This document shows, piece by piece, positions 1 to 9,098 of a stretch of 54,971 bases of DNA (position 1 is the first letter of the stretch; every line of letters begins with the position of its first letter). Both the position numbers and the translations under genes were made by a program. This stretch comes from Clostridiales bacterium (GTDB lineage: Bacteria; Bacillota_E; Sulfobacillia; Sulfobacillales; JAIMBI01), in NCBI GenBank assembly GCA_027318915.1, contig DAHVOH010000011.1, positions 1-54,971 of the forward strand. Direction: 5' to 3'. The notes below the pieces were generated by a model that did not search any database, was not told the origin of the DNA, and worked only from the letters and a program-made list of their open reading frames with translations.

Positions 1-106
1 GGGGCACCCCCAGCTCCTCCGCGATGACGCTGGCGGGCTTCGTCTTCCGCGCCACCCACTCCACCGCTCGCGCTTTACACGCCGCATCACCCTGTGGCCG
101 GGTCAT
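1..106 (-). CDS. Transposase N-terminus (IS3 OrfA-like), cut by window edge
   Basis: The ATG at 106 opens a frame that runs off the left edge after 35 codons. It begins MTRPQGDAACKARAVEWV and continues to an IAEELGVP segment. This is the usual start of an IS3-family OrfA helix-turn-helix protein: a short basic lead, then a helix carrying an alanine/valine face, then the second helix of the DNA-binding motif. A GGAAGG ribosome binding site lies five bases upstream of the ATG. The decayed RHS fragment directly upstream suggests that the element entered or lies next to a degraded locus. Only the first helices are visible, so another HTH transposase family is possible. Confidence 0.55.
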   Translation of the reverse strand, partial: MTRPQGDAACKARAVEWVARKTKPASVIAEELGVP

Positions 107-199
107 TCGCCTTCCCCGCGCTCGGTTGATTGTCGACGATCCCCTTTTCGGGGTGTCCACGATTCCAACCTAACCCCAGTGTATGGGGACGGCGTGCCC

Positions 200-736
200 C
201 CGCACACATTGCCTTGCGGACTGACCATTCTCGTCGGCTCGCCGATCACCTTGTACGCATAGGTGGTCTCGTTCGTGAGCGGACCCCGTAAGGCTCGTGA
301 GATCCTGGACTGTCCTAGCCAAGGATCCGGGTGTGCCCGTTCGCATCGGTCATCGCGGTGACGTCGCCCGGCTCGCCTGGCGCGCATTCCCGTAGGTGAG
401 TGCCGTGGTCTGGCTACTAGACGTCCCCGTCAGGGGCCGTGCCAGGTGGGTCAGATCCCCGTCGGCGTTATAGGTGTAGGTGGTCGTCGTGCCGGACGGG
501 CCGGTCATCGCTGTGCGCTCGTCGAAAGAAGTGTCAGTGACCATCGTCATCCACCCAAGGGGGTCCGTGGTTGACGGCAGCTGCCCAGCCGCGTCGTCGG
601 CATAGGTCCAGAGGGTGCGGCCCAGCGGATCGGTGATTCCCGTGAGCAAGTTCGCACGGGAATATGTGAACGTGGTCACGCCGCCGCCGACATCAGCAAC
701 GGACGTCAGGTCCTCGGCGCTGTTGCGGCCATACTG
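200..736 (-). pseudogene. RHS/YD-repeat protein fragment, frameshifted
   Basis: On the minus strand, 736 to 350 reads as YD-repeat protein, with segments such as VTTFTYSRANLLTGITDPLG, TLWTYADDAAGQLPSTTDPLG and TTTTYTYNADGDLTHLARPL. These are the xxYxYDxxGxLT-type repeats of RHS toxin-delivery or wall-associated proteins. The frame then breaks near 390. A second frame continues with GDVTAMTDANGHTRILG followed by a stop, and a third near 280-200 gives NETTYAYKVIGEPTRMVSP. No start, export signal or toxin domain is visible. The piece is therefore a decayed internal fragment of a much larger gene, stranded between an IS transposase and a metabolic run. That it is RHS-derived is clear; the extent of the original gene is unknown. 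Confidence 0.75.
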
Positions 737-1010
737 CGCGGTGCGTCCCGGGGGACGGGACCATTGGCAAGAGGCTGTAGCGGCATCAAGCGTGCCGGGT
801 GCTCCTTCCGGTAACGGGCTGGGCCCAACGGCCGCCCGGAGCCCCGCCCGTGTATTGATGGAGGACACCGCCAGCCCTTCCGGAACCTGTCCCGCGGATC
901 TGCCCTCAGAGGAGCGATGAGGGCGGTCCATGGCCACCGCTACGGTGAGGTGAGTTGGCCCGGTTGATCCGACCGCGCCAACTCTCCGCTCTCCCTCGAC
1001 TCTTCGAGCC

Positions 1011-1763
1011 CTATGCGTTGAGCCAGCGCTGGAACCAGCCGGTGGCGTTCCGGCGCACCGTCTGGACATCGATGTCCTCTTCGGCTCCCTGGGGAACCAG
1101 ACGATGGCGCAAGGAGGGATATAGGGTGTAGGGATGGCGATCCGCATCACGCGCCTGGAGGGTTTCCGCCAAGGGCACCATCCACTCCCAACGCGCCACC
1201 TCATCGTGGCGGCCATGCAGGATGTCCGTAGGCACTTGGGCCAGACGATCCACTTGCGCCATCAGATTACTGGCTTTGCGTAGCGCTTGCACGTCGGGCT
1301 GTTGCCAATTGTAGTCGGGATAGTAGGTCAGCAGATAGTCGAAGTTGGGAACGCCGCCCACTGCGACGACGGCGCGAACCTTCGGCTGGTCGGCGGCTCC
1401 CCACAGGCTCAGATACGCCCCGATGGAGAAGCCGAACAGGCCCACCGGACGGTCTCCCACCGCGTCCAGCAGGCGCGGCAGCTCGTTTCGACTCTCTGCC
1501 CACACGGCGGCGAACAGCTGCCGGAACACATCGGCGTCCCGCCGAGCGCGCACCCGACCGGCTCCTTCGCGCAGGACGGGGAGCCGCCAATAAATCCGGT
1601 CGAGGCTGTCTGGCTCCCGGTCGGGCCAGCCCTCCCGCAGCATTTCCGGCGTGGTGCTCATGCCGTGCAGCACGATGACCAACGGTCCGTCACCCTCAAG
1701 CGCCTGCGGGCGCGCCAACACCGGAACGGACCCTATCTCCTGCACCAATGTCTCTTCAGCCAT
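1011..1763 (-). CDS. Alpha/beta hydrolase (dienelactone hydrolase/esterase-like)
   Basis: A 250-residue soluble hydrolase with the serine hydrolase fold. The oxyanion-loop motif VLHG lies at residues 31-34, the nucleophile elbow GFSIG centres on Ser113, the probable acid Asp187 lies in HGRHDE, and the probable base His220 lies in SLRHRL. The order and spacing match one-domain alpha/beta hydrolases. No signal peptide or membrane segment is seen, so it is cytoplasmic. The start is supported by GGGAGG eight bases upstream of the ATG. It follows the HAD phosphatase after 39 bases on the same strand and is probably the last gene of that run. The substrate cannot be told from sequence; a carboxylester or a small acyl compound is likely. 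Confidence 0.8.
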   Translation of the reverse strand: MAEETLVQEIGSVPVLARPQALEGDGPLVIVLHGMSTTPEMLREGWPDREPDSLDRIYWRLPVLREGAGRVRARRDADVFRQLFAAVWAESRNELPRLLDAVGDRPVGLFGFSIGAYLSLWGAADQPKVRAVVAVGGVPNFDYLLTYYPDYNWQQPDVQALRKASNLMAQVDRLAQVPTDILHGRHDEVARWEWMVPLAETLQARDADRHPYTLYPSLRHRLVPQGAEEDIDVQTVRRNATGWFQRWLNA

Positions 1764-1802
1764 TCCGTGACCTCCCGCGTTGTCCGTCGCCGCTCTCAGC
1801 CT

Positions 1803-2261
1803 TCACATCCGCAGCGTGGCCACCAACCGCGTCGGATCCAGCAGCAGTCCGAACGCGTCGTGGACATCGCGAACGACCACATCGGCGGCGGCCAGCGTCC
1901 GCCCGGAAGCCCCTTCGGGTCCCAACACGGCAATGCTCAAGGCCGCCGCCTGGAACATGGCCCAATCGTTCTGACCATTGCCGATGGCCACCACGCTCCC
2001 TGGCAGCTGTTCAACCAAGATGGCTTTGTCCTCGCCCCGGGTCACAACATGGAGAGGACATCCGAGGCCTTGACCCACCCGAGCCAAGGTTCCGTGCGTG
2101 TCGGCGGACACCAGGACGCAGGATAGGACGGCGGACAACCGGGCCATATCGTCCGCCACGCCGGGGAGCAACGCCCCGTCCAACGCCAAGGTTCCATTGA
2201 AGTCGAACACGGCGTGCGACAATTCCAGCACGCCTCGCCCGGGTATCTCTACCTGTATCAT
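1803..2261 (-). CDS. HAD-family hydrolase (soluble P-type-ATPase-like phosphatase)
   Basis: A 152-residue HAD hydrolase without a cap domain. Motif I is DFNGT, with the nucleophile Asp20. Motif II is the serine in VLVSADTHG. The C-terminal motif is IGNGQNDWAMFQAA, where the Asn-Asp pair would hold Mg2+. The size and the asparagine-containing motifs fit the small soluble group related to the phosphorylation domain of P-type ATPases. The ATG at 2261 is chosen because AGGTGG lies just upstream; a longer open frame exists but has no ribosome binding site. It sits between the D-aminoacylase and the alpha/beta hydrolase. The physiological substrate is not known. Confidence 0.75.
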   Translation of the reverse strand: MIQVEIPGRGVLELSHAVFDFNGTLALDGALLPGVADDMARLSAVLSCVLVSADTHGTLARVGQGLGCPLHVVTRGEDKAILVEQLPGSVVAIGNGQNDWAMFQAAALSIAVLGPEGASGRTLAAADVVVRDVHDAFGLLLDPTRLVATLRM

Positions 2262-2399
2262 GAAAATGCCCACCTGCCTTGTGCCACCCAAGTCTTCGAC
2301 CGACAGAGCCGGACCGGCCCGCCATTGTGGCGGAGATCCGCTCGGGACGCCCCCCATCGCCACCCGATGTCCCTAGACCCGTTCCGGGAGCGCGGTCCG

Positions 2400-3956
2400 C
2401 TACATCCGTCGGGCGGGTGGGTCGCCGGGCGTCAAGCGGCGACCATTGCGCGATCCTACGTAGCGGACACCGTCCACCACCTGCTCGCCCGCCATCCATA
2501 CGGAGTGGATGCCCACGGGCGGCCGCCAGGGTTCGTCGAAGCTGGACCCATCGGCCACAGCGGCCCTGTCCAGCAGCACCAGGTCCGCCACTGCCCCCGG
2601 CGCAACGACTCCCCGGTCCGGGATATGAAAGTGGTGGGCCGGGCCTCCGGTCATCCGATGCACCGCCGTCTCCCACGAAAGGAGCCCCCGGTCGCGGACG
2701 AACGTCCCCAACACCCGGGGAAACGTTCCCGTGAGACGAGGATGCGGGTGGCTGTCGCGACGCACGGATCCGGCATCCGAGCCAATCCAGCAGCGCGCGT
2801 CGTCCAGCACGCGCAGCAGATCGCCTTCCTGCATGCTGTGGGCCACCATGCTGGCCTCCAGCCGGTTTTCCCTGAGCAGGTGGACCATGCCGCGAAAAGG
2901 CGAGAGGCCCCGTGCGGCAGCATAGTCGGTCAATGTTTGACCCTGCCCCTCGCCGGTTTTTGTGCCGGCAATGACCATGCGGTCATAACCCGTGGCGGCA
3001 ATCATGCTTTCCCAGCCGGGCACACCCTCGACACAGTCCCGTTCTATGCGTCCGAGCTGGCTTTCATCGGCCAGCCGCGCCAATGCCGCATCGATCCCGC
3101 CATCCAAAACCCAGGGGGGCAGATTGGCGGAGATACTGGTGCTGGAGGCGGTGTACGGATAGACGTCCAGCGCGACGTCAACGCCCTGAGCCCGCACCTC
3201 CTGAATGCGGCGCAAGGTCAGGGCAGTTTTACCCCAGTTGGGGATGCCGGCCGCCTTGTGATGCGACAGTTCGAGCCGCACGGCCGCGGCTAGGCCCACT
3301 TGCAGAAACTCGTCCACCGCTTGGAGCAAGCCGTCGCCTTCATTGCGGATGTGACTCGCATAGACCATGGGCCGCTGTCCGAATCCGGTGAGCCACTCGG
3401 CCAGTTCATCAACATCCGCATACGAGCCCGGGGTGTAGAACAGCCCGCTGGAGACGCCAAAGGCGCCTTCGTCCAACGCTTCTTCCAATGTGTCGCGCAT
3501 GGCGTGCATTTCAGCCGGCGTAGGCGCGCGCGCGTCGAGCCCGACATGCAGACCGCGCACGGCTCCGTGTCCAACCAGCGGCGCCACATTCGTCACCGGG
3601 GCCGCTTCATCCACCGCCCGCAGGTAGTCCACCGGACGGCCTTGCCCGGGTGTGGCCGTGTCCCGTCCCAACAGACTGAAGCCGCAGTTGCCCACCACCT
3701 CCGTGGTCACACCCTGCAGAATCTTGCAGTCGTCGGGATGGTCCAGGAACGGCGCCGCATCGGCGTGGGAGTGCACGTCAATAAATCCGGGAGTCAGGGT
3801 CAGCCCGTCCGCCGGGACCACGGTCCACCCCTCGTGGATATATGTGGGCTTGGAAACGCGGGTGATGTAGGGGCCCTCCACCCAGACATCGCGGACCTCG
3901 GGTGCGCTGCCGCTGCCGTCAATCACCGTCGCCGCCGTCAATACCGTCCGCCGCAT
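2400..3956 (-). CDS. N-acyl-D-amino-acid deacylase (D-aminoacylase)
   Basis: A 518-residue amidohydrolase-superfamily enzyme that would release free D-amino acids from N-acyl derivatives. It carries the metal-binding DVHSHAD near residue 58 and the VVGNCGFS segment whose cysteine typifies D-aminoacylases. It also has SHIRNEGDGLLQAVDE, ELSHHKA with its histidine pair, VAHSMQEGDL, and IGSDAG with the catalytic aspartate. The C-terminal beta-sandwich (GVVAPGAVADLVLLD) is present, and length and domain order are full. No signal peptide is seen, so it acts in the cytoplasm. The ATG at 3956 follows AAAGGG. The neighbouring ACMSD-type amidohydrolase and GGT-like acylase are read in the same direction, suggesting a shared role in using modified amino acids. 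Confidence 0.9.
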   Translation of the reverse strand: MRRTVLTAATVIDGSGSAPEVRDVWVEGPYITRVSKPTYIHEGWTVVPADGLTLTPGFIDVHSHADAAPFLDHPDDCKILQGVTTEVVGNCGFSLLGRDTATPGQGRPVDYLRAVDEAAPVTNVAPLVGHGAVRGLHVGLDARAPTPAEMHAMRDTLEEALDEGAFGVSSGLFYTPGSYADVDELAEWLTGFGQRPMVYASHIRNEGDGLLQAVDEFLQVGLAAAVRLELSHHKAAGIPNWGKTALTLRRIQEVRAQGVDVALDVYPYTASSTSISANLPPWVLDGGIDAALARLADESQLGRIERDCVEGVPGWESMIAATGYDRMVIAGTKTGEGQGQTLTDYAAARGLSPFRGMVHLLRENRLEASMVAHSMQEGDLLRVLDDARCWIGSDAGSVRRDSHPHPRLTGTFPRVLGTFVRDRGLLSWETAVHRMTGGPAHHFHIPDRGVVAPGAVADLVLLDRAAVADGSSFDEPWRPPVGIHSVWMAGEQVVDGVRYVGSRNGRRLTPGDPPARRM

Positions 3957-4202
3957 CCTGTGTCCCTTTCTCGACCCTCCGCCGCACGACCGCTCCGAAG
4001 GCTTTGTGTTGCTGCCCCATCGGCCGCTCCGGATTGGGCGTGGAGGTCGCTGACCTCTGTCGCCGCTATCGTAACAGATTGTGGAGGCCGAGCCGGGTGG
4101 CTCACCCGTTGGCTCCCGGCGCCCGGGTGGGGAAACGGGCCCGGGCGCCGCCGGATGGTCTGTCCTCGGCAACCCCGCCGTCGCGTCCTCGCGCGAGTCG
4201 GC

Positions 4203-5129
4203 TCATCGAGGCGAAGACGCTTCCGGCGTCAGCGCCAGCAAGACGGCTGCGGTGCGGCCACGCATGGCGGCCACGTCGGCCGTCGAGACATTGGACGCGG
4301 CGAGATAGGAGAGGTGATGTTGGAAGTCGTCCACGCTGCAATAGGGATAATCGGTGCCAAACAGCAGGCGGTCGGCGCCGAATACGGTCGCCGCCGACCG
4401 CAGCGCGGACGCGGATCCGTTGACCGTGTCGTAGTAGAAACGGCGGAGATCCTCAAGCAGGCTCGGACGTCCCGCCTGCCGTGTCAGTCGGGCCTCCAGA
4501 AACGGCAACACACCGCCCAAGTGGGGCACGATGATGCGGACCTGCGGGAAACGGCGAACCAGTCCGGATTGGACGAGGCGCAACGCGGCGACCGTGTCTT
4601 CAAACGGGGCGCCCACCTGCCAGACGAGTCCGTAGTCCCTCAGCCATGGCGCATCCGCGAGGCCGACCGGATGGAGAAACACGACGGCTCGGCGTCGGTC
4701 CAGCTCAGCCCACACCGGATCCCAGCGCGGGTCGTCCAACGGCTGACCGTTGATGCTGCAGCCAACGGTGACGCCCACCACATGGCGGTCCCGGAAGGCG
4801 CGGCCAATCTCGTCCAGCGCTTCGGCGACATGCGGCAGGGGGAGCGTGGCAAATACCCGGAACCGATCGGGATGGGCGCGGCAAGCCTCGGAAAACAGCT
4901 CGTTGGCCAGCCGTGCCGCCTCGGCGGCCGCTTGGCGGTCCGTCAGGTAGGGTTGGGCTTGGGCGACGGACAGCACCTGCATGTGAATGCCGGTGTCGTC
5001 CATGAGCGCGAGGCGCTCTCCCAGATCGAGGTCGGCCAAAGGGGCGGCCTCGCGCGGGGGCAGGTCCGGGCGGCCCAAGCCCTCAAGATATGGCCGCGGA
5101 TAATAATGGGCGTGAACGTCTATCACCAC
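4203..5129 (-). CDS. ACMSD/COG2159-type amidohydrolase (Amidohydro_2)
   Basis: A 308-residue metal-dependent hydrolase or decarboxylase of the aminocarboxymuconate-semialdehyde decarboxylase group. The metal site reads IDVHAHYYP at the N-terminus, FLHPVG in the middle, PHLGGVLPFLEARL further on, and LLFGTDYPY near the end with the metal-binding aspartate. Members act on aromatic or 2-oxo carboxylic acids by non-oxidative decarboxylation or hydrolysis; the substrate here is unknown. The GTG at 5129 is preferred because an AGGAGG sequence lies about ten bases before it. It begins 53 bases after the GGT-like gene, so the two are probably cotranscribed. Confidence 0.8.
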   Translation of the reverse strand: MVIDVHAHYYPRPYLEGLGRPDLPPREAAPLADLDLGERLALMDDTGIHMQVLSVAQAQPYLTDRQAAAEAARLANELFSEACRAHPDRFRVFATLPLPHVAEALDEIGRAFRDRHVVGVTVGCSINGQPLDDPRWDPVWAELDRRRAVVFLHPVGLADAPWLRDYGLVWQVGAPFEDTVAALRLVQSGLVRRFPQVRIIVPHLGGVLPFLEARLTRQAGRPSLLEDLRRFYYDTVNGSASALRSAATVFGADRLLFGTDYPYCSVDDFQHHLSYLAASNVSTADVAAMRGRTAAVLLALTPEASSPR

Positions 5130-5182
5130 GCGCGTCACTCCTCCTGCAGGGAATCGACGCCGGACCTCGGGCGCCGGCGCGG

Positions 5183-6796
5183 CTACCAAGCCGCCACCTG
5201 CCCGTCGGTCCGTGGTTCCGTGCCGCCCACCAAGACGCCGGAATCCAGCCGCCAGATGATCTCGCCGCGGCCGAAGCCACCGCGTCCGGACGCGATCCGC
5301 AGGTCATGCCCGCGGGCCGAGAGCGCATCCAGCAGAGCCGGATCGATGCCGGGCTCCACTTCCACCGTGCGCCCCGATCGCCATTGCCACCGGGGGGCAT
5401 CGAGGGCGGCTTGGGGATTCAGCTGGTGGTCGAGCAGATGCGACAGGACCTGGAGATGGCCCTGCGGCTGCATGAATCCCCCCATGACGCCAAACGGGCC
5501 CACCGCCCGGCCGTCTCGCGCCAGAAATCCGGGGATGATGGTGTGATAGGGGCGCTTGCCGGGTTCCAACCGATTCGGATGGCTCGGGTCCAAGGTGAAG
5601 TTGTGGCCCCGATTTTGAAGCGCGATGCCCGTATGGGGCACGACCAAGCCGGATCCGAAACCCATGTAGTTGCTTTGAATGTACGAAACCATCTGGCCCT
5701 CGCCGTCGGCCGTGCAAAGGTATACGGTGCCCCCGGCATAGGGATTGCCGGGCTTCGGCAGCAGGGCCTCCCGGCCGATGAGCGCGTGGCGGGATCGGGC
5801 ATAGGCCTCGCTCAACAGCTCCGCGACCGGCACCGACGCTCGCCGGGGGTCGGCAATGTAGGCCAGTCCGTCTTCGAAAGCCAGCTTGAGCGCCTCAATT
5901 TGGTGATGGTAGGTTTCGACCGAATCAGGGACAGCCAGCGCGTCCGGGTCCCCTTGGGCCAGGATGTTCAGGGCCAGCAGCGCAACCAAACCCTGTCCGT
6001 TCGGCGGAATCTCATAAATATCGAAGCCCCGGTAGGAGACGGTGATGGGGGTTACCCACTCGGGCTCGAAGGCCGCCAAGTCCTCGGCCCGCAGGTATCC
6101 GCCGTATTGACGGGAGAAAGCATCAATGGCATCGGCGAGGCGGCCCCGGTAGAAGCTTTCGGCGTCCGTCTCGGCGATGTCGCGTAGACTCGCGGCGTGG
6201 TCCGGCGAGCGCCACAGATCTCCGATGGCCGGAACGTGCCCGCCGGGCGTGAACGTCTCGAACCAAGCGGCGAATTCGGGACCCGACAGGCGCTCCCGAT
6301 ACGTGCGGGCGGCTTGGGCCCAGCCGCGGCCCAGCGTCGGAGACAGCGGAAAGCCCTCTTCGGCCAACGCGATGGCGGGAGCCAGGGTGGCGGTGAGCGG
6401 CAGTCGCCCGAACCGCCGGGCGAGGGCCGCCCATGCGGCCGGCGCTCCCGGGACGGTGACGGGCAAAAAGCCGTGGGTGGGCAGTTCCCGCACGCCTTGG
6501 GCGGCCAGGACCTCCAGCGACAGAGTTCGGGGCGCCGGGCCACTGCTGTTCAACCCATGCAGCTGGCCGTCGTTCCAGATCAACGCGAACGCGTCGCTGC
6601 CGATGCCGTTGGAGGTGGGCTCCACCACCGTGAGGGCGGCCGCGGTGGCCACGGCGGCATCCACCGCGTTCCCGCCTTGCCGCAGGACAAACAGCCCCGC
6701 CTGGGCCGCCAGCGGTTGACCGGTCGCCACCATGCCATTTCGCGCATAGACCGGAGCGCGTCGCGATGGATACGGGTTGTGCAGGGGGTCAAACAT
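5183..6796 (-). CDS. Gamma-glutamyltransferase-family acylase (cytoplasmic, YwrD-like)
   Basis: A 537-residue Ntn hydrolase precursor. The large-subunit start PVYARNGMVATGQPLA and the QGGNAVDAAVA helix are typical of gamma-glutamyltransferases and glutaryl-7-ACA acylases. The expected self-cleavage site is at PYAGGTVYLCTAD, with Thr357 becoming the N-terminal nucleophile of the small subunit. The following QSNYMGFGSG segment forms the oxyanion and glycine-rich part. There is no signal peptide, unlike exported GGTs, so the enzyme is probably intracellular. The ATG at 6796 has a weak AAAGG site, and an upstream GTG is possible. A perfect 12+12 bp palindrome lies 85-109 bp upstream (6881-6905). 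The substrate could be gamma-glutamyl peptides or other acyl amides. Confidence 0.88.
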   Translation of the reverse strand: MFDPLHNPYPSRRAPVYARNGMVATGQPLAAQAGLFVLRQGGNAVDAAVATAAALTVVEPTSNGIGSDAFALIWNDGQLHGLNSSGPAPRTLSLEVLAAQGVRELPTHGFLPVTVPGAPAAWAALARRFGRLPLTATLAPAIALAEEGFPLSPTLGRGWAQAARTYRERLSGPEFAAWFETFTPGGHVPAIGDLWRSPDHAASLRDIAETDAESFYRGRLADAIDAFSRQYGGYLRAEDLAAFEPEWVTPITVSYRGFDIYEIPPNGQGLVALLALNILAQGDPDALAVPDSVETYHHQIEALKLAFEDGLAYIADPRRASVPVAELLSEAYARSRHALIGREALLPKPGNPYAGGTVYLCTADGEGQMVSYIQSNYMGFGSGLVVPHTGIALQNRGHNFTLDPSHPNRLEPGKRPYHTIIPGFLARDGRAVGPFGVMGGFMQPQGHLQVLSHLLDHQLNPQAALDAPRWQWRSGRTVEVEPGIDPALLDALSARGHDLRIASGRGGFGRGEIIWRLDSGVLVGGTEPRTDGQVAAW

Positions 6797-7418
6797 GCGC
6801 ACCACGCCTTTCACGGGTCCCAAAATTCCTCGGCGTCAACGCCGATGCTAGGGCCTTTCTCGAACCGTGGGCGGCATCCCTGCCCGGCAGGGACCCTGCC
6901 GGGCATTTCGCGGCGTCGGGCTGGATGTGAAGGTGTCTACCGACTCTGCAGGGGTGTCGAATGAGCGGCATTCGCCCGGCCGCAGCACGGGATGTTCCCG
7001 CCCTCGCGGGCGCCCGGCCGTCGGCGGCGAGCCACTGGGCCGAACCGATCGGGGGGCCAAAAGACCGCGATGCCGCTCGGCGTGAAGGCGCCGTCTTCAA
7101 TGGCGACCGCCACCCGGGTGAGCACGCACCCCCGGTCATGCCCGCGCCGCCGCTGTTTGCAGACACCCAACGCGTCCGAGAGGACGGCGGTCAAACCGGT
7201 CCGGCCCGCCAGAACTCCCAACACCCGGATGTCCCATGCGCGCCCATCCGGTCATCCCCGACCCCGGGTCTGATGCCGGGGAAACGCGGGGGGACGATGC
7301 CCCGACGAAATGCCCGCCCGGGCGGCGCAAGGGCATCGTGAATCACCCCATGATCCCATTACGAAGGGCTTTCGGTGGTGTGCGCCCGGCGTCTGCGGAC
7401 CCTTTCCGAAAGAGGCAG
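6797..7418. other. Non-coding stretch with one strong palindrome
   Basis: About 620 bases between the GGT-like gene and the phospholipase C-like gene. Open frames occur on both strands but lack recognisable motifs, convincing ribosome binding sites or protein-like composition. The only structured item seen is the palindrome at 6881-6905. Confidence 0.5.
6881..6905. promoter_or_regulatory. Perfect 12+12 bp palindrome upstream of the GGT-like gene
   Basis: TGCCCGGCAGGG is followed by a single A and then its exact reverse complement. It lies 85-109 bases upstream of the GGT-like start codon. A one-base centre and no T-run make an operator more natural than an intrinsic terminator, but no regulator gene is adjacent. 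Confidence 0.4.
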
Positions 7419-8024
7419 CTAGCGCCACCATCCCCGGCTCGCATCGACGACAGCCACCGCCGCCCGCTCGCAGTACGCGTCGACGAGTTCCAGAGAGAGG
7501 ACCCGAAGCGTTTGACCGGCCCCCTCTTCTCCCGTCATGTCCTGGAGTGTCTCCTGGCGGGCCCGCTCCGCTTCGACGGCCGTCAGTTCCGGCAAGTCCG
7601 GCGGCGCGGGCGCGGCGGCCAGCGCCCCGCGCCACTCAGCGAAGGGATGGCGGGACCCGAGCACGTGGTTCAGCACAGCATAGTCGCGGTACAGGCGGGC
7701 ATATCCCTCCGGAGTGCTCAGCAGGTCTCGCTTGACACCACTGAAGTACAGAACCTGCGCCCAAAGCGCGTCGGCCATCAGGTGCGTGACATAGCCCAGA
7801 AGATACGCTTGGTCAATTGACGGAGGGTGGCGCGCCACAAAGCGTCCCACCTCGAACGGAGCGCCCCCGGAGGCTTTGAACCGAGGCCCCTTGACGTGGC
7901 TGCGCGGTTTGTGGAAGGATCCGTCCGGTGCCACCGCTCCCAGCAGCAGCGAGCCCAAATCGCGCACGGACAGGGCCTCTGCGATATCAGCGGCGACGAC
8001 CACGTGCATCAAACGCGACGGCAT
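7419..8024 (-). CDS. Zinc-dependent phospholipase C-like protein
   Basis: A 201-residue alpha-helical protein resembling the zinc-dependent phospholipase C / S1-P1-like group found in Gram-positive bacteria. It opens with PSRLMHVVVAADIAEAL and has LLLGAVAPDGSFHKPRSH, which places histidines and aspartate together. Its most diagnostic part is AYLLGYVTHLMADALW, matching the helix in which His and Asp bind zinc. No signal peptide is visible, so secretion is not supported. It stands alone on the minus strand with about 320 bases upstream. The family assignment rests on the histidine/aspartate pattern; true phospholipase activity is not shown. Confidence 0.6.
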   Translation of the reverse strand: MPSRLMHVVVAADIAEALSVRDLGSLLLGAVAPDGSFHKPRSHVKGPRFKASGGAPFEVGRFVARHPPSIDQAYLLGYVTHLMADALWAQVLYFSGVKRDLLSTPEGYARLYRDYAVLNHVLGSRHPFAEWRGALAAAPAPPDLPELTAVEAERARQETLQDMTGEEGAGQTLRVLSLELVDAYCERAAVAVVDASRGWWR

Positions 8025-8347
8025 GGTTCACTCTCCTGCTGCTTCTCACCGACCCCTCCCCATGGAGCACACGCGCCATCGGGCTCTATGATCTGCCGTT
8101 CATCCGCCCGCTGCCTCCATGATGCGCATCGCGAAGCCGCCGGTCCAGCTTCGGGTCCCGGGACGCGCGAGTCGGCCGCCCGGGGTGAGAGGCGAGGGCG
8201 CTCACCCGGAACCCGGCGGTCCGAGACGGTCGTCGAACCGAGGGAGAACGCATTGGAGGGTCCGCCTTGGCGACCCGCTGGCCCAGCCCCTTGGCACTCC
8301 CGGAAAGTCGCAAGGTTGGCGTGTCGAGGACGCAATCCGTGCCGGAA
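8025..8347. other. Intergenic, nothing recognised
   Basis: Some 320 bases between the GNAT gene and the phospholipase C-like gene. No RNA gene, terminator with T-run, repeat or protein-like frame was found by eye. Confidence 0.4.
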
Positions 8348-8932
8348 TCACCGCGCGCGACCGTTTGGATCGCGAGCACCCGCCGGCCAGTCCTGAGCCA
8401 GCATGGCGTAAATGACCCAGTCCACAAAGTGATCGCCATCCCGGTGCACTTGCCGGAGCACACCTTCATGGGTGAAGCGAAGGCGTTTCGCAATCGCTCG
8501 ACTGCGAGCGTTGTCGGGACGCACGGCAATGACCACGCGATTGTATCCCCGGACCGTCAGCAGATCGTCCGTGAGCGCCCGGCACGCATCGGTCATGATG
8601 CCGCGCCCTTGAGCCGTCTCGGCCAACCAATAGCCAAGATGGGTGGAGCGGTTGGCGGCATCGGTGGTGTTCATGCCGATGCCGCCCACCAATCGCTCCT
8701 GCTCCCAAATGCCGCAGTTCCAGATGCCGCTCTCCGCCCATTGCCAGCGGGCGTTGCGGATGAAGGCGCGGGCGTGGTCAAGGGAATAGTCCGGCGCGGG
8801 CCAACCCAACCCACGCCGGATATGGGCGGCGTTTTGACGGATGACCGCCGTCATCTCCGCCGCCATCTCCAAGTCCCAGAGTTTGAGAGCGACCGTCGGC
8901 CGCAACGGATGGCTGAAGCTTAAACCGGCCAC
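8348..8932 (-). CDS. GNAT acetyltransferase, RimJ/RimL type
   Basis: A 194-residue GCN5-related N-acetyltransferase. The acetyl-CoA binding core is LGYWLAETAQGRGIMTDACRAL, a good match to the R/Q-x-x-G-x-G/A loop and following helix. The downstream NARSRAIAKRLRFTHEGVLR is the second conserved block typical of RimL-like proteins that acetylate ribosomal or amino-sugar N-termini. The start is a GTG at 8932, with AAGGAG somewhat far upstream (about 13 bases), so the exact start is less certain than the frame. It lies downstream of the penicillin-acylase-family gene on the same strand, separated by a hairpin at 8972-8989. The substrate is unknown. Confidence 0.82.
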   Translation of the reverse strand: MAGLSFSHPLRPTVALKLWDLEMAAEMTAVIRQNAAHIRRGLGWPAPDYSLDHARAFIRNARWQWAESGIWNCGIWEQERLVGGIGMNTTDAANRSTHLGYWLAETAQGRGIMTDACRALTDDLLTVRGYNRVVIAVRPDNARSRAIAKRLRFTHEGVLRQVHRDGDHFVDWVIYAMLAQDWPAGARDPNGRAR

Positions 8933-8971
8933 GACCGGCGGTCATCTCCTTCCACGTTGTTCGGCGTCTCT

Positions 8972-8989
8972 CCCCGGCCATTGCCGGGG
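8972..8989 (-). terminator. Hairpin between the acylase and GNAT genes
   Basis: CCCCGGC and GCCGGGG form a perfect seven-base stem around CATT. It lies 110 bases past the acylase stop. No T-run follows, so it may be a weak terminator or an mRNA end-protecting hairpin. Confidence 0.35.
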
Positions 8990-9098
8990 ACCGCGGATGC
9001 CGCGTTCATGCTTCTCCCCGGGTTTGTCACCAGTGCGGAACGGCGTCTCCATCCCCCGACCGGAATGACTGCCGCTCGCACGGCCGGCACCGACACCG

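Noticed and set aside
6961..7341. Possible 126-codon gene on the plus strand
   Set aside because: No ribosome binding site, no domain, proline/arginine-rich composition, and competing frames on the other strand.
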